A stretch of 38,802 nucleotides of DNA from an uncultured Saprospiraceae bacterium (GCA_905480595.1 CAJQQY010000152.1:1-38802); one strand, 5' to 3'; counted from the first letter of the stretch, positions 6,010 through 15,167 are shown. Numbers and translations: made by a program. The notes: a model not told the origin generated them from the letters alone.

Positions 6010-8418
6010 ATGATGTTTGAAGATTTTTTTTACCCACAAGGTGTTGATGACGATGTAGAATTTATGCCCTTATTCCAAGTCGATGAAGGAGAAGATGATG
6101 CGACAGCGGATGATGATTACTCTGAAATTCTTCCAGTTTTAGCTTTAAAAAATACAGTACTTTTTCCAGGCATTGTAATTCCAATTACGGTTGGAAGAGA
6201 CAAATCGTTAAAGGCAATTCAAAAAGCTTATGCTGGTGATCGAATGGTGGCGGTGCTTTCTCAAAAAGAAGCAAATAATGAAGATCCAAATTTTGAGGAT
6301 TTATATCATACCGGAACAGTTGCTCGAATTATCAAACTGTTGAAAATGCCCGATGGAACAGCAACGGCTATTTTGCAAGGAAGAAAACGATTTGCTGTTT
6401 CTGAATTGACGAAGACAACTCCATATTTGGAAGGAAGAATTTCTATTGTTGCAGATGTTGCTCCAAAGAAAGAGCTAGAATTTGATGCGATCGTTTCTTC
6501 GATCAAAGATATGGCAAAACAAATCATCGAACTCTCTCCACAGATACCTTCAGAGGCTGTAGTGATTTTGAAAAATATCAATAAAAATTCCTTTTTACTT
6601 AATTTTATCGCTTCCAATTTGGGGATCAAAATTCCTGCAAAACAGCAGATCTTGGAAACTAATGAATTGGATAAACGAGCAGAAAGTATTTTGCAACACA
6701 TGGATAATGAGTTGCAATTGTTGGAACTCAAAGATAAGATCGAAGGAAAAGTTCGAGGTGATATCGAAAAACAACAACGTGATTATTTTTTGAATCAACA
6801 ACTCAAAACGATTCAAGAAGAGCTTGGTGGAAATCCACAAGAAGGTGAGTTGAAAGCGATGATGGAACGGGCAGAAACGAAAAAATGGCCAACTGCCATT
6901 GCCGATGCTTTCAAAAAAGAGATCACTCGTTTGGGAAGAATTAATCCACAGGCCGCAGAGTATTCAGTTGTTTTCAACTATGTTGATCTACTATTAGAGT
7001 TGCCTTGGAATGAATATACTGAGGATAAATTTGATTTGAAAAATGTCAAAAAAGAATTAGACAAAGATCATTTCGGATTAGAAAAAGTGAAAGATAGAAT
7101 TTTGGAACACTTGGCTGTTTTGAAATTAAAAGGAGATATGAAGTCGCCAATTATTTGTTTGGTTGGCCCTCCAGGAGTTGGAAAAACTTCTTTGGGGCGA
7201 TCAATTGCAAATGCGTTGGGACGTAAGTTTGTGAGAATGTCATTGGGTGGTTTACATGATGAATCAGAAATCAGAGGACATCGAAAAACTTATATCGGAG
7301 CAATGCCAGGGCGAATTATTCAGTCTATCAAAAAGGCAAAAACTTCGAATCCCGTTTTTATTCTAGATGAAATAGATAAAGTTGGAAGAGATCATCGAGG
7401 TGATCCATCTTCTGCATTGTTGGAAGTTTTGGATCCAGAGCAAAATGAAACCTTCCAAGATAATTATTTGGATTTGGAATATGATTTATCCAAAGTGTTG
7501 TTTATCGCAACATCAAATTCATTGAGTACCATCCAACCAGCATTGTTGGATCGAATGGAAATTATCAATGTAAGTGGATATTCAACAGAGGAAAAAATTC
7601 AAATTGCTAAAAATCATTTAGTTCCAAAGCAAAGAAAAGCACATGGACTAAAAGCAAAGGATGTAAAATTCTCAGCTAAGATTTTAAAAGAAATTATTGA
7701 AGGTTACACTCGTGAATCAGGGGTGCGTGGATTGGATCGACAAATAGCTGGAGCAATGAGAGGCATTGCTAAGCGAGTTGCAATGGAGGAAGAATACAAT
7801 GTGAGCTTGACTTCAGAAATGGTGAAAGAATTGTTGGGGCCAACCAAGTTTTCGAAAGATATGTACCAAGAGGCACATGTTGCAGGAGTTACCGTTGGTT
7901 TGGCTTGGACTCAAGTTGGAGGAGACATTTTATTTATTGAATCAAGTTTAAGTAAAGGAACAGGTAAAGTAATTTTGACTGGAAATTTAGGTGATGTGAT
8001 GAAAGAGTCAGCGACAACTGCTTTGACTTATTTGAAATCGAATGCGGAGAAATTTGATCTCGATCCAGATATTTTTGCCAAAAAAGATGTTCACGTTCAC
8101 GTTCCTGAAGGCGCCATTCCTAAAGATGGACCATCAGCAGGAATTACAATGTTGACAGCTTTGGCTTCTGCATTTAAAAATCAACCAGTAAAATCTCACT
8201 TGGCGATGACTGGTGAAATTACTTTGCGAGGGAAAGTTTTACCTGTAGGCGGAATCAAAGAGAAAATCTTAGCAGCCAAAAGAGCAGGAATCAAAGAATT
8301 AATTCTTTGTAAAGTGAACAAAAAGAATGTTGATGAAATAGAGAAGAGTTATATCAAAGGTCTGAAATTTCATTATGTAGATCGGATGGATGAAGTTTTG
8401 AAAATAGCTTTAAAATAA
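6010..8418 (+). CDS. lon: ATP-dependent protease Lon
   Basis: This encodes a cytoplasmic AAA+ serine protease that degrades misfolded and regulatory proteins. From the chosen ATG it is 802 residues. The N-terminal substrate-binding domain starts at ILPVLALKNTVLFPG. Walker A GPPGVGKTS is near residue 386, Walker B FILDEIDK near 450, and the protease domain has the Ser-Lys dyad at S709 (GPSAG) and K752 (GGIKEK). All key residues are intact. The frame stays open upstream to a TTG at 5905, but that stretch runs through the leader inverted repeat and its translation does not look like Lon. The tandem ATGs at 6010/6013 are therefore preferred, giving an acidic N-terminal extension (DDDVEF, EGEDDATADDD) before the domain. 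It forms its own unit between two strong hairpins. Confidence 0.97.
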   Translation: MMFEDFFYPQGVDDDVEFMPLFQVDEGEDDATADDDYSEILPVLALKNTVLFPGIVIPITVGRDKSLKAIQKAYAGDRMVAVLSQKEANNEDPNFEDLYHTGTVARIIKLLKMPDGTATAILQGRKRFAVSELTKTTPYLEGRISIVADVAPKKELEFDAIVSSIKDMAKQIIELSPQIPSEAVVILKNINKNSFLLNFIASNLGIKIPAKQQILETNELDKRAESILQHMDNELQLLELKDKIEGKVRGDIEKQQRDYFLNQQLKTIQEELGGNPQEGELKAMMERAETKKWPTAIADAFKKEITRLGRINPQAAEYSVVFNYVDLLLELPWNEYTEDKFDLKNVKKELDKDHFGLEKVKDRILEHLAVLKLKGDMKSPIICLVGPPGVGKTSLGRSIANALGRKFVRMSLGGLHDESEIRGHRKTYIGAMPGRIIQSIKKAKTSNPVFILDEIDKVGRDHRGDPSSALLEVLDPEQNETFQDNYLDLEYDLSKVLFIATSNSLSTIQPALLDRMEIINVSGYSTEEKIQIAKNHLVPKQRKAHGLKAKDVKFSAKILKEIIEGYTRESGVRGLDRQIAGAMRGIAKRVAMEEEYNVSLTSEMVKELLGPTKFSKDMYQEAHVAGVTVGLAWTQVGGDILFIESSLSKGTGKVILTGNLGDVMKESATTALTYLKSNAEKFDLDPDIFAKKDVHVHVPEGAIPKDGPSAGITMLTALASAFKNQPVKSHLAMTGEITLRGKVLPVGGIKEKILAAKRAGIKELILCKVNKKNVDEIEKSYIKGLKFHYVDRMDEVLKIALK

Positions 8419-8427
8419 ATTATACAA

Positions 8428-8468
8428 ACTACCGTGGCACGGCTCAAAGCCGTGCCACGGTAGTTTTT
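8428..8468 (+). terminator. Terminator of lon
   Basis: A perfect 17-bp stem (8428-8444 with 8448-8464, loop CAA) is followed by TTTT, 9 bases after the lon stop. Confidence 0.92.
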
Positions 8469-8776
8469 CCCTCAATTTTTTTTTCTTCCTACATTCGATC
8501 GATTGTTGATAAGAAAAGAATAATAGAGAATATGAAAAGAAGGACATGAATTTGAGCTATACCATGGTGGTTCGTCTTAAAGTTCTGTTAACTGACCATA
8601 ATTTTACACCTATCCCAACGTTTCCTTCTTGAGTTTTCGTTATCTTTATTGAATATTAGAATAGGATTATTATTCGAGTTATCGCAAGTTTTTTTTGACA
8701 AAATCAACTAATTCTTGTGAAGCTTGTTTATAAATATGAGAATCCATTGTTACATTTGAGAAAAGAAAAATTCAAG
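8469..8776. other. 308-bp intergenic region, little recognisable
   Basis: A TATCTTTA sequence at 8641-8648 is one mismatch from the -7 consensus but has no matching -33 box. A 22-codon ATG frame at 8563 looks like chance. Nothing else is supported. Confidence 0.4.
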
Positions 8777-9472
8777 ATGAAATTTAAATATCTAGTTTTT
8801 ACATTTTTAGCATTTTTGATGACAAATGAAATGTCAGCTCAATTTGAAAGAGACTCTAATTTGATTCAACTTTCAGGGATGATATTAGATGGTTCGAATG
8901 AGGAACTCATGCCCATTCCTTACACAAATATTTTTATTAAAGATTCAGGTCGAGGGACTTATTCTGATTTTAGTGGATTCTTTTCCATCGTTGCTGAAAA
9001 AGGGGAAGATGTAGAATTTTCAGCGATTGGTTATCAAACTGTAATATTTACAGTTCCAGATAGTTTGACTGATCAACGATATTCCATTGTTCAGTTGATG
9101 ACGCAGGATACTATTAATTTGCCTGAAGCAATTGTTTTTCCTTGGCCAAGTCGAGAGCATTTTAAACAAGAATTTTTAGCAATGGATGTTACTGCTCAGA
9201 TGCAACAGCGCGCAGTTGCAAGTTTAGCAGAAGATGCATTAGCTCGAATGAGAAACACAGTTCCAACTGATGGAAATGAAAGTTCTGATTTTTACCTCCG
9301 CCAGCAAGCGCGTAATTATTATCATGTAGGGCAAACTCCTCCAATGAATATTTTTAGTCCTGTGGCTTGGAAGCAATTTTTTGATGCCTGGAAAAAAGGA
9401 GACTTTAAAAGGAAGAAGGAAAAGGAAAAGAAAAAACAAGATAAGCCGAAGAATAACGCTTTAGGTTTTTAG
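8777..9472 (+). CDS. Secreted carboxypeptidase-regulatory-like domain protein
   Basis: This encodes 231 residues from the chosen ATG. A signal peptide (hydrophobic KYLVFTFLAFL, cleavage near MSAQ) leads into a CarboxypepD_reg-like beta-sandwich (about residues 30-105: LSGMILDGS, PYTNIFIKDSGRGTYSDFSGFFSI, VEFSAIGYQT). That domain is typical of Bacteroidota envelope proteins, including the N-termini of TonB-dependent receptors. Here it stands alone, followed by a Gln/Ala-rich segment and a very lysine-rich tail (KRKKEKEKKKQDK). The frame is open upstream to a GTG at 8717, but only the ATG at 8777 places the signal peptide at the N-terminus. No role beyond an exported or periplasmic protein can be inferred. 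It is a single gene closed by a strong terminator. Confidence 0.85.
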   Translation: MKFKYLVFTFLAFLMTNEMSAQFERDSNLIQLSGMILDGSNEELMPIPYTNIFIKDSGRGTYSDFSGFFSIVAEKGEDVEFSAIGYQTVIFTVPDSLTDQRYSIVQLMTQDTINLPEAIVFPWPSREHFKQEFLAMDVTAQMQQRAVASLAEDALARMRNTVPTDGNESSDFYLRQQARNYYHVGQTPPMNIFSPVAWKQFFDAWKKGDFKRKKEKEKKKQDKPKNNALGF

Positions 9473-9493
9473 AAATATCCAAACCAAAAACGG

Positions 9494-9530
9494 AGGGCTG
9501 TTAGCACATAAAATGCTAACAGCCCTTTAT
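9494..9530 (+). terminator. Terminator with GGGCTGTTAGCA stem
   Basis: GGGCTGTTAGCA pairs perfectly with TGCTAACAGCCC (12 bp, loop CATAAAA), then CTTTATTATTT. The same stem recurs at 13501-13531. It may also serve the convergent fadJ-like gene. Confidence 0.85.
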
Positions 9531-9560
9531 TATTTAATAGCTATTTGTTAGTTGAAAAAA

Positions 9561-11678
9561 CTAAACTTCTACCATCATCATTGCTCTCAATCGTTTTGGT
9601 ACTTGAAACCTAGGACCTAATTTTGCTTCCAGAGTTTCACATTTTTTTATAAAATCCTCAACACCATAATCCGTAACAAATTGATAAACTCCACCTTTGA
9701 AAGCAGGAAATCCCCATCCAAAAATACTTCCTAAATTTCCTTCCTCTTCAGTTTTTATAATTCCCTCTTGCAAACACCAGAATGCTTCGATCACTTGAAC
9801 AAAAAGTAAGCGTTCAATTATTTCTTCTTTCGCAATCGAGTTGCTATGCGATGGAAAATGATCATCTAACTCCGACCAAAGTTGTTGAGAATCATTTTGA
9901 TATTCATAAAAACCAGCTCGCATTTTTTTGCCTTGGCGATTAAAATCTTTAATCATTTTTAATAAAACATCAACTGCTGGATGTCGAATATATTTTGAGC
10001 CATATATTTCCGCAGCTTGGTTTTCGTATCGCAAAACAATATCTAGTGATAAATTATCAGCAAGGGCGAGTGCACCTTTTGGCATTCCAGCTTGCAAACT
10101 CAAATTCTCAATTAATGCAGGTGCATAACCTTCTTGCAACAGAGTAATTCCTTCGAGAATAAAAGTATTTTGGACTCGTGCTGCAAAAAATCCCCAATTA
10201 TCTTTTACCACAATTGGCGTTTTTCGAATCGCCTTAATAAAATCAAAAGCTTTGGCAATAGATTCATCAGAGGTTTTCTTACCTCTCACAACTTCTACCA
10301 AAGGCACTTTATCTGGTGGTGCAAAAAAGTGGAGTCCGACGAAATTTTCAGGTCGAGCAGATGCCGTTGCTAATTTTGTAATTGGAATTGAAATCGTATT
10401 CGTTGCAAAAATAGAATATTCATCAAGGTGTGCTTCTGCTTCTCGAGTCACATTAGCTTTTAAGTTTTGATTTTCGAAAACTGCTTCGATGACAATGTCG
10501 CAATCTTGAAATTTAGCAGCATTATCAGTTGTTTTCAATTTTTTTAACAGCATTGGAACTTGAGAAGAAGTTAGTTTTCCTTTGTCAACCATCTCATTAA
10601 GTTTTTGCTCGCAAAGATCTTTTCCCTTTTCAGCTACCGCTTTAGAGATATCTTTTAGCACCACTTCCATTCTATTCATCAAACAAATAAATGCAATACT
10701 CGAACCCATCAGACCGGCACCAATAATTCCAACTTTTTTAACCCGAAATTTTCCATAACCTTTTGGTCGACTACTACCTTCTTTGATCGCATTGAAATCA
10801 TACCAAAATGCTTTGATCATGTTTTTAGCCTCACGGCTTTTGACCAATTCTGTATAATATCGACTCTCTATTCGGCAAGCTGTATCAAAATCAACCAAAG
10901 AACCTTCGGTCAAAGTATTTAAAATTGCTGCAGGAGCTGGATAATTATTTTCTGTATCATGCATTAGTTGCGCGGTCAATAAAGCAATCCGTTGACCTAG
11001 TTCATTATTTTTTGCTCGTCCTCCAGGAATTTTTCCATTAGTTGAGTCCCATACTCTTCGTCCTTCCTGATTATTTAATAACCATTGTTTTGCTACTGAC
11101 AACATCTCTTTTTCATCTTTAGCCAAAAGATCAATGATACCTGCTTCAAGCGCTTCTTTTGGTAAAAACCTTTTCCCATTTGCCAAAACATGATATGCTT
11201 TTTCAACTCCCAAAGTCCACAACATTCTAATTACACCACCTCCACCAGGCATAATTCCAAGCGTTACTTCTGGATGCCCCAATCGTATTTTTGGATCATC
11301 AATTACTACTCGATAATGACAAGCCAATGCCAATTCAAAACCACTTCCTAAAGCTGTACCATTGATAGCAGCCACCACAGGAACACCAGGACTCTCCAAT
11401 TCTCGAAAGAATTTTTGCATGTTATGAGAAAATTCAAAAATAGCTTCTGAATTGGTTTCTTGATGTAAATAATCCAAATCACCTCCGACTAAAAAATTCT
11501 TTTTAGCGGAGGTAATGATAATTCCACGGAGAGCACCTTTGGCTTTTTCCTTTTTGAGGTGTTCCATTACGGGAGTAAATTGAGCACCAATTTTATGATT
11601 GATTATATTGAAATTTCGCCCTTCCATATCTAAGGTCAGAGTAACGATATTATCAATGTCTTTTTTATAGCGAATCAT
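9561..11678 (-). CDS. fadJ: Bifunctional enoyl-CoA hydratase / 3-hydroxyacyl-CoA dehydrogenase (FadJ-like)
   Basis: This 705-residue fusion carries out two steps of fatty-acid beta-oxidation: hydration of trans-2-enoyl-CoA, then NAD-dependent oxidation of the 3-hydroxyacyl-CoA. The crotonase half has the oxyanion-hole segment AINGTALGSGFELALA and GHPEVTLGIMPGGGG, which retain both catalytic glutamates. The dehydrogenase half has the Rossmann loop GIIGAGLMGSSIA near residue 317, the catalytic histidine in GLHFFAPPDKVPLVEVV, and two C-terminal helical domains. The length matches the FadB/FadJ family. The thiolase partner (fadA/fadI) is not adjacent, which is unusual compared with proteobacterial operons. 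A TATTTTTG -7 box on the minus strand at 11757-11750 marks its promoter. Confidence 0.93.
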   Translation of the reverse strand: MIRYKKDIDNIVTLTLDMEGRNFNIINHKIGAQFTPVMEHLKKEKAKGALRGIIITSAKKNFLVGGDLDYLHQETNSEAIFEFSHNMQKFFRELESPGVPVVAAINGTALGSGFELALACHYRVVIDDPKIRLGHPEVTLGIMPGGGGVIRMLWTLGVEKAYHVLANGKRFLPKEALEAGIIDLLAKDEKEMLSVAKQWLLNNQEGRRVWDSTNGKIPGGRAKNNELGQRIALLTAQLMHDTENNYPAPAAILNTLTEGSLVDFDTACRIESRYYTELVKSREAKNMIKAFWYDFNAIKEGSSRPKGYGKFRVKKVGIIGAGLMGSSIAFICLMNRMEVVLKDISKAVAEKGKDLCEQKLNEMVDKGKLTSSQVPMLLKKLKTTDNAAKFQDCDIVIEAVFENQNLKANVTREAEAHLDEYSIFATNTISIPITKLATASARPENFVGLHFFAPPDKVPLVEVVRGKKTSDESIAKAFDFIKAIRKTPIVVKDNWGFFAARVQNTFILEGITLLQEGYAPALIENLSLQAGMPKGALALADNLSLDIVLRYENQAAEIYGSKYIRHPAVDVLLKMIKDFNRQGKKMRAGFYEYQNDSQQLWSELDDHFPSHSNSIAKEEIIERLLFVQVIEAFWCLQEGIIKTEEEGNLGSIFGWGFPAFKGGVYQFVTDYGVEDFIKKCETLEAKLGPRFQVPKRLRAMMMVEV

Positions 11679-11749
11679 CTGTATGAAGAATTTTAAAATT
11701 GAATATGCACTTTAAACGTGTGGATACTTTTTTTAGGTTTAATTTTTTG

Positions 11750-11757
11750 CAAAAATA
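11750..11757 (-). promoter_or_regulatory. -7 box upstream of the fadJ-like gene
   Basis: TATTTTTG on the minus strand, about 72 bases before the ATG, matches TAnnTTTG. No -33 TTTG lies at the usual distance, so confidence is moderate. Confidence 0.45.
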
Positions 11758-11853
11758 ATTATAAAAATCAGCATTACTAATAACTGATATTTCGATTCAT
11801 CTTATTTTTTGTAAAATCGGTAGATTAATCCTTCGTTTAAGTGATAGTACTTT

Positions 11854-11861
11854 TATATTTG
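11854..11861 (+). promoter_or_regulatory. -7 box upstream of the small coiled-coil gene
   Basis: TATATTTG matches the consensus and lies 42 bases before the ATG at 11904. The expected -33 position lacks TTG. Confidence 0.45.
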
Positions 11862-11903
11862 TAAATATATATTTGAAAAACTTTTAAAATAAAAATATAA
11901 ATC

Positions 11904-12281
11904 ATGGCAAAAAGAAAATTGCAAATGACTGCTTTCTCTCGTTTCTTTTTATTCCTAATCATTTTTTTACCATCGTTGTTCTTTGGGGTGTCGTATTTAA
12001 AAGGGGAAGATGGCATGCAAACTTTGAAGGATTTAATTGGAATTGAATCTACAGAATCTTCAAATAATGAAAGTGTTTCTTCAGGTACTAAACCTGCATC
12101 TGAAACTTTCGTCAATGGTGAAGTGAAAAGGTTGCAAGATGAATTGGATGAAAAAGATAGACGATTGAAAGATTTGTATCAAGAAAATGAATTATTGAAA
12201 AAACAGGCTGATGATGCGAAAGCAGAGCTGGAAGAAGTGACCAAGCAATTGGAAACGATTAAAAAGGCTATTGGACAATAA
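11904..12281 (+). CDS. Small membrane-anchored coiled-coil protein, unknown function
   Basis: This encodes 125 residues with no family I recognise. A basic start (MAKRKLQ) precedes one hydrophobic segment (about residues 10-32, FSRFFLFLIIFLPSLFFGVSYL), then a Ser/Glu-rich linker with ESTESSNNESVSSG. The final 50 residues form a strongly heptad-like charged helix (VKRLQDELDEKDRRLKDLY through EEVTKQLETIKKAI). The likely topology is an N-terminal anchor with a coiled-coil tail, probably oligomeric; FtsL/FtsB-like divisome proteins and phage-shock-like scaffolds share this outline, but no motif supports either. It has its own -7 box and terminator, so it is a monocistronic gene and likely real. 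Confidence 0.8.
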   Translation: MAKRKLQMTAFSRFFLFLIIFLPSLFFGVSYLKGEDGMQTLKDLIGIESTESSNNESVSSGTKPASETFVNGEVKRLQDELDEKDRRLKDLYQENELLKKQADDAKAELEEVTKQLETIKKAIGQ

Positions 12282-12303
12282 ATTTTTCTAAAAAAAATTA
12301 AAT

Positions 12304-12345
12304 AATCCCGAATCTTTGAATACAAAGATTCGGGATTATTTTTTT
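12304..12345 (+). terminator. Terminator of the coiled-coil gene
   Basis: AATCCCGAATCTTTG pairs perfectly over 15 bases with CAAAGATTCGGGATT (loop AATA), followed by ATTTTTTT. Confidence 0.92.
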
Positions 12346-12472
12346 ACACTACTTTATTAAATTTTAAAAAATGGTCTTGAGTTAAAAAAATGATTCTTAA
12401 CCTTCGTAAAACTCCTTTAATTTAAAACTTTCATCATTGGTTTTCGTAAAAAAAATAACGACTTTTGCGTCT

Positions 12473-12480
12473 TATTTTTG
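12473..12480 (+). promoter_or_regulatory. -7 box upstream of the serA-like gene
   Basis: TATTTTTG lies 40 bases before the ATG at 12521. No well-spaced -33 TTG is seen. Confidence 0.45.
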
Positions 12481-12520
12481 ATAACCTATTTTTAATTATA
12501 AATTACAAAATTCTTTACCG

Positions 12521-13474
12521 ATGATTAAAATACTCGTAAACGATGGAATTCATCCTCTTGGAAAACAAATGATGGAAGCTGCAGGATTTCAAGTGGATAC
12601 AGATAAAGTAGATCAAGAAGACCTTCCTAAAGTATTACCAAATTACGATGCGATTGTAGTTCGAAGTGCTACAAAAGTTAGACAAGCATTAATTGACCAA
12701 TGTCCAAACCTTAAAGTCATCGCTCGTGGCGGTGTTGGACTGGATAATATAGATGTAGACTATGCACGAGGAAAAAATATTCAAGTGATGAATACACCTT
12801 TGGCTTCTTCACAAGCAGTTGCGGAATTGGCTTTTGGGCATATGTTTACAGTTGCTCGTTCTATCCATGATGCAAATCGACAAATGCCAACTTCAGGTGA
12901 TACTGAATTTAAAGCATTGAAAAAAGCATACTCGAAAGGGATTCAATTGAGAGGAAAAACTTTGGGGATTTTTGGTTTTGGAAATATTGGACAAGAGACT
13001 GCTCGAATTGGAGTTGCCTTGGGAATGAAAGTTTTGCCGGTAGATCCTGTGATTAATGAAATGGAAATTGGAGTGAATGTTTTTAACTCTGATGAAGTGA
13101 AGTTGTCAGTAAAATTGAATACCGTAAGCTTGGAAGAAATGTTGGCGAATGCTGACTTTATTTCATTACATGTTCCTTTTATTGGAAAACCATTTTTCTC
13201 TGATGCTGAATTTGCTCAAATGAAAGATGGAGTTGTTTTGGTTAATTGTGCTCGTGGAGGTACGGTTGATGAAGATGCTTTGTTGAAGGCATTGGAAAGC
13301 GGAAAAGTTGCAGCAGCTGGTTTGGATGTTTTTGAAAATGAACCGACTCCAAGAAGAGAATTATTGGAACATCCTAGAGTTTCATTAACTCCTCATATTG
13401 GTGCTTCGACAATGCAGGCGCAAGCAAATATTGGACAGGAATTAGCAGATCAATTGATTGCATTTTTTGGATAA
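12521..13474 (+). CDS. serA: D-3-phosphoglycerate dehydrogenase, short form lacking ACT domain
   Basis: This 317-residue NAD-dependent D-2-hydroxyacid dehydrogenase most likely carries out the first committed step of serine synthesis. The substrate loop VVRSATKV and GGVGLDNID come first, then the nucleotide-binding GIFGFGNIGQE (near 149-159), and the catalytic trio Arg in NCARGGTVDEDAL, Glu in DVFENEP and His in LTPHIGAST. It ends right after the last helix, so the ACT regulatory domain of the long enzymes is missing, and feedback by serine through that domain is not expected. serC is not adjacent, so another 2-hydroxyacid substrate cannot be excluded. It is monocistronic, with its own -7 box and terminator. 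Confidence 0.9.
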   Translation: MIKILVNDGIHPLGKQMMEAAGFQVDTDKVDQEDLPKVLPNYDAIVVRSATKVRQALIDQCPNLKVIARGGVGLDNIDVDYARGKNIQVMNTPLASSQAVAELAFGHMFTVARSIHDANRQMPTSGDTEFKALKKAYSKGIQLRGKTLGIFGFGNIGQETARIGVALGMKVLPVDPVINEMEIGVNVFNSDEVKLSVKLNTVSLEEMLANADFISLHVPFIGKPFFSDAEFAQMKDGVVLVNCARGGTVDEDALLKALESGKVAAAGLDVFENEPTPRRELLEHPRVSLTPHIGASTMQAQANIGQELADQLIAFFG

Positions 13475-13500
13475 AATGTGATTTCAATTTATATAAATTA

Positions 13501-13541
13501 GGGCTGTTAGCACTTTGTGTGTTAACAGCCCTTTTATTTTT
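13501..13541 (+). terminator. Terminator of serA-like gene, GGGCTGTTAGCA stem again
   Basis: GGGCTGTTAGCAC (13501-13513) pairs with GTGTTAACAGCCC (13519-13531), 13 bp with one wobble, then CTTTTATTTTTT. The stem nearly repeats that of the terminator at 9494. Confidence 0.9.
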
Positions 13542-13642
13542 TAATCATTCCTAATTCCTTTTTCATAATAAATTATTCCACTAATCTTTTTCTTTGGGAA
13601 AAATTCTTTCTAAAATTACACCTTAGAATTTAGAGAATTTAA

Positions 13643-14224
13643 ATGGCATTAGTTTTGGTCCTTATTACACAAAATTTAGAAATGAATATCGATAGAAATA
13701 CTTTGATGATAGGCTTAGGAGTTTTGGTTATTAGTTTTGGTGCAATGGTCGCGATTAATTTTCAATGGAACGAAAGTGAAATTCCGATCACAGGACAAAG
13801 TCTCGCAGTATTAGTGGTAGGTTTTGTACTTGGACGAAAAAGAGGGGTACTCGCCATCTCAATATATTTAATTTTAGGTTTAGTTGGACTTCCTATTTTT
13901 GCAAATGGAGCATCAGGAGTAGAATCATTTACTGGAGGAAGTGGTGGTTTTTTATATGGTTTTATATTGGGAGGATATGTTTCTGGAGTGCTTCAAGAAG
14001 AAGGATATGGAAGGAGATTTTTGCATTGCTTGGTGGCGATGACTATTGGAACTGTTATCATTTTGGTATTTGGAATTGCTCACCTCACCTATTTATATGG
14101 TTTTGAAAAAGCATTACAATATGGATTCTTTCCATTTTGGCCTGGAGCAATTGTGAAGATTATTTTAGGTGCGGTAATCATCTATTTTATTCCAAAGGAA
14201 AAATATTTAGGGAGACGACTTTAA
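13643..14224 (+). CDS. bioY: Biotin transporter substrate-binding subunit BioY
   Basis: This encodes 193 residues forming the integral membrane S-component of an ECF-type biotin transporter. About six hydrophobic segments are visible. The family signatures are present: PITGQSLAVLVVG after the first helix, a Gly-rich GGSGGFLYGFILGGYVSG in the middle, and FWPGAIVKIILGA near the C-terminus. No ecfA/ecfT energising genes are nearby, so it either works alone or shares a module encoded elsewhere. An internal ATG at 13682 (MNIDRNTL) is an equally plausible start, because the first 13 residues are not typical of BioY. A Tat lipoprotein gene follows after 26 bases, probably in the same transcript. Confidence 0.9.
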   Translation: MALVLVLITQNLEMNIDRNTLMIGLGVLVISFGAMVAINFQWNESEIPITGQSLAVLVVGFVLGRKRGVLAISIYLILGLVGLPIFANGASGVESFTGGSGGFLYGFILGGYVSGVLQEEGYGRRFLHCLVAMTIGTVIILVFGIAHLTYLYGFEKALQYGFFPFWPGAIVKIILGAVIIYFIPKEKYLGRRL

Positions 14225-14250
14225 TTTTAATTAAAAAATAGAAACGAAGA

Positions 14251-15159
14251 ATGAATCAAAAACGAAGAACTTTTATTAAAACGTCTGCTGTACTCGGTTT
14301 GGGGTTGCCCTTCCTTGGTTGCTCATCAGAAATGTCAGAAGCGGTAATGAAATCAAAATATATTGATACAATTGGTTTGCAATTATGGACAGTTAGAAAT
14401 CAATTGGAAAAAGATTTTGCTGGAACGATTAAGAAATTGGCTACTCAGGGGTTTTCTCAAATCGAAACAATGGATATGGCTCAAGCTGCAAAAGCTGCGC
14501 CGATAGCAAAAGAGGTAGGATTGAAAATAAAAAGTTCACATATTCAAAGTGCCTATTTTACCGGTCGATGGGATTTGAAAGGAATAGATTCACCACTTAG
14601 TTTTGATCAATTAATCGAAGATGCAAAGAAACTTGATATGGAGCATTTGGTGGTCGGTTATCTTTCAGATCAAGAACGTAGTTTGGATGACTATAAGAAA
14701 TTGGCTGATGCATTTAATGTAGAAGGAGAAAAATGTGCTAAAGCTGGTCTTACTTTAGGTTATCATAATCATAATTTTGAATTTGACAAAGTGGACGGAG
14801 TTGTGCCTTACGAATTGATGATGAAAACATTTGATCCAAAATATGCACAATTTGAATTAGATGTTTTTTGGGCAAGCGTAGCAGGAACGGATCCTGTGGA
14901 ATTGATGAAAAAAATGAAAGGACAAATTCGTTTACTTCATTTGAAAGATAAAAAGAAAGGGCAACCAAATGTTATGGATACTGGTGATGTGCCAGAAGAT
15001 GCATATAAAGAATTAGGAAATGGAGAAGTGGATATCAAGTCGATTGTAGGAATGGCAGAAGCTACAGGTGTGCAATATTGTTACATAGAGCAAGATTATT
15101 CTCCTAATCCAATTGTAAGTACAAAGACAAGCATTGATTGGTTGAAAAAGAATGTATAA
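14251..15159 (+). CDS. Sugar phosphate isomerase/epimerase-like TIM-barrel Tat lipoprotein
   Basis: This encodes 302 residues. The N-terminus has a twin-arginine signal (KRRTFIKTSAVLG) running into a lipobox-like LPFLGCSS, so the protein is probably exported folded and lipidated at Cys24. The mature part is a xylose-isomerase-like (AP endonuclease 2) TIM barrel: IGLQLWTVR, GLKIKSSHIQS, GYHNHNFEFD, FELDVFWAS, IRLLHLKDKKKGQ and YCYIEQDYS give the expected barrel strands and metal-binding His, Glu and Asp residues. Such secreted barrels are common in Bacteroidota carbohydrate metabolism, but the substrate cannot be inferred here. It follows bioY closely, with no obvious functional link to biotin. 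Confidence 0.87.
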   Translation: MNQKRRTFIKTSAVLGLGLPFLGCSSEMSEAVMKSKYIDTIGLQLWTVRNQLEKDFAGTIKKLATQGFSQIETMDMAQAAKAAPIAKEVGLKIKSSHIQSAYFTGRWDLKGIDSPLSFDQLIEDAKKLDMEHLVVGYLSDQERSLDDYKKLADAFNVEGEKCAKAGLTLGYHNHNFEFDKVDGVVPYELMMKTFDPKYAQFELDVFWASVAGTDPVELMKKMKGQIRLLHLKDKKKGQPNVMDTGDVPEDAYKELGNGEVDIKSIVGMAEATGVQYCYIEQDYSPNPIVSTKTSIDWLKKNV

Positions 15160-15167
15160 AAAAATTG

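Noticed and set aside
8563-8631. 22-codon ATG frame in the lon downstream region
   Set aside because: It is very short, with no promoter and no distinctive composition; best treated as chance.
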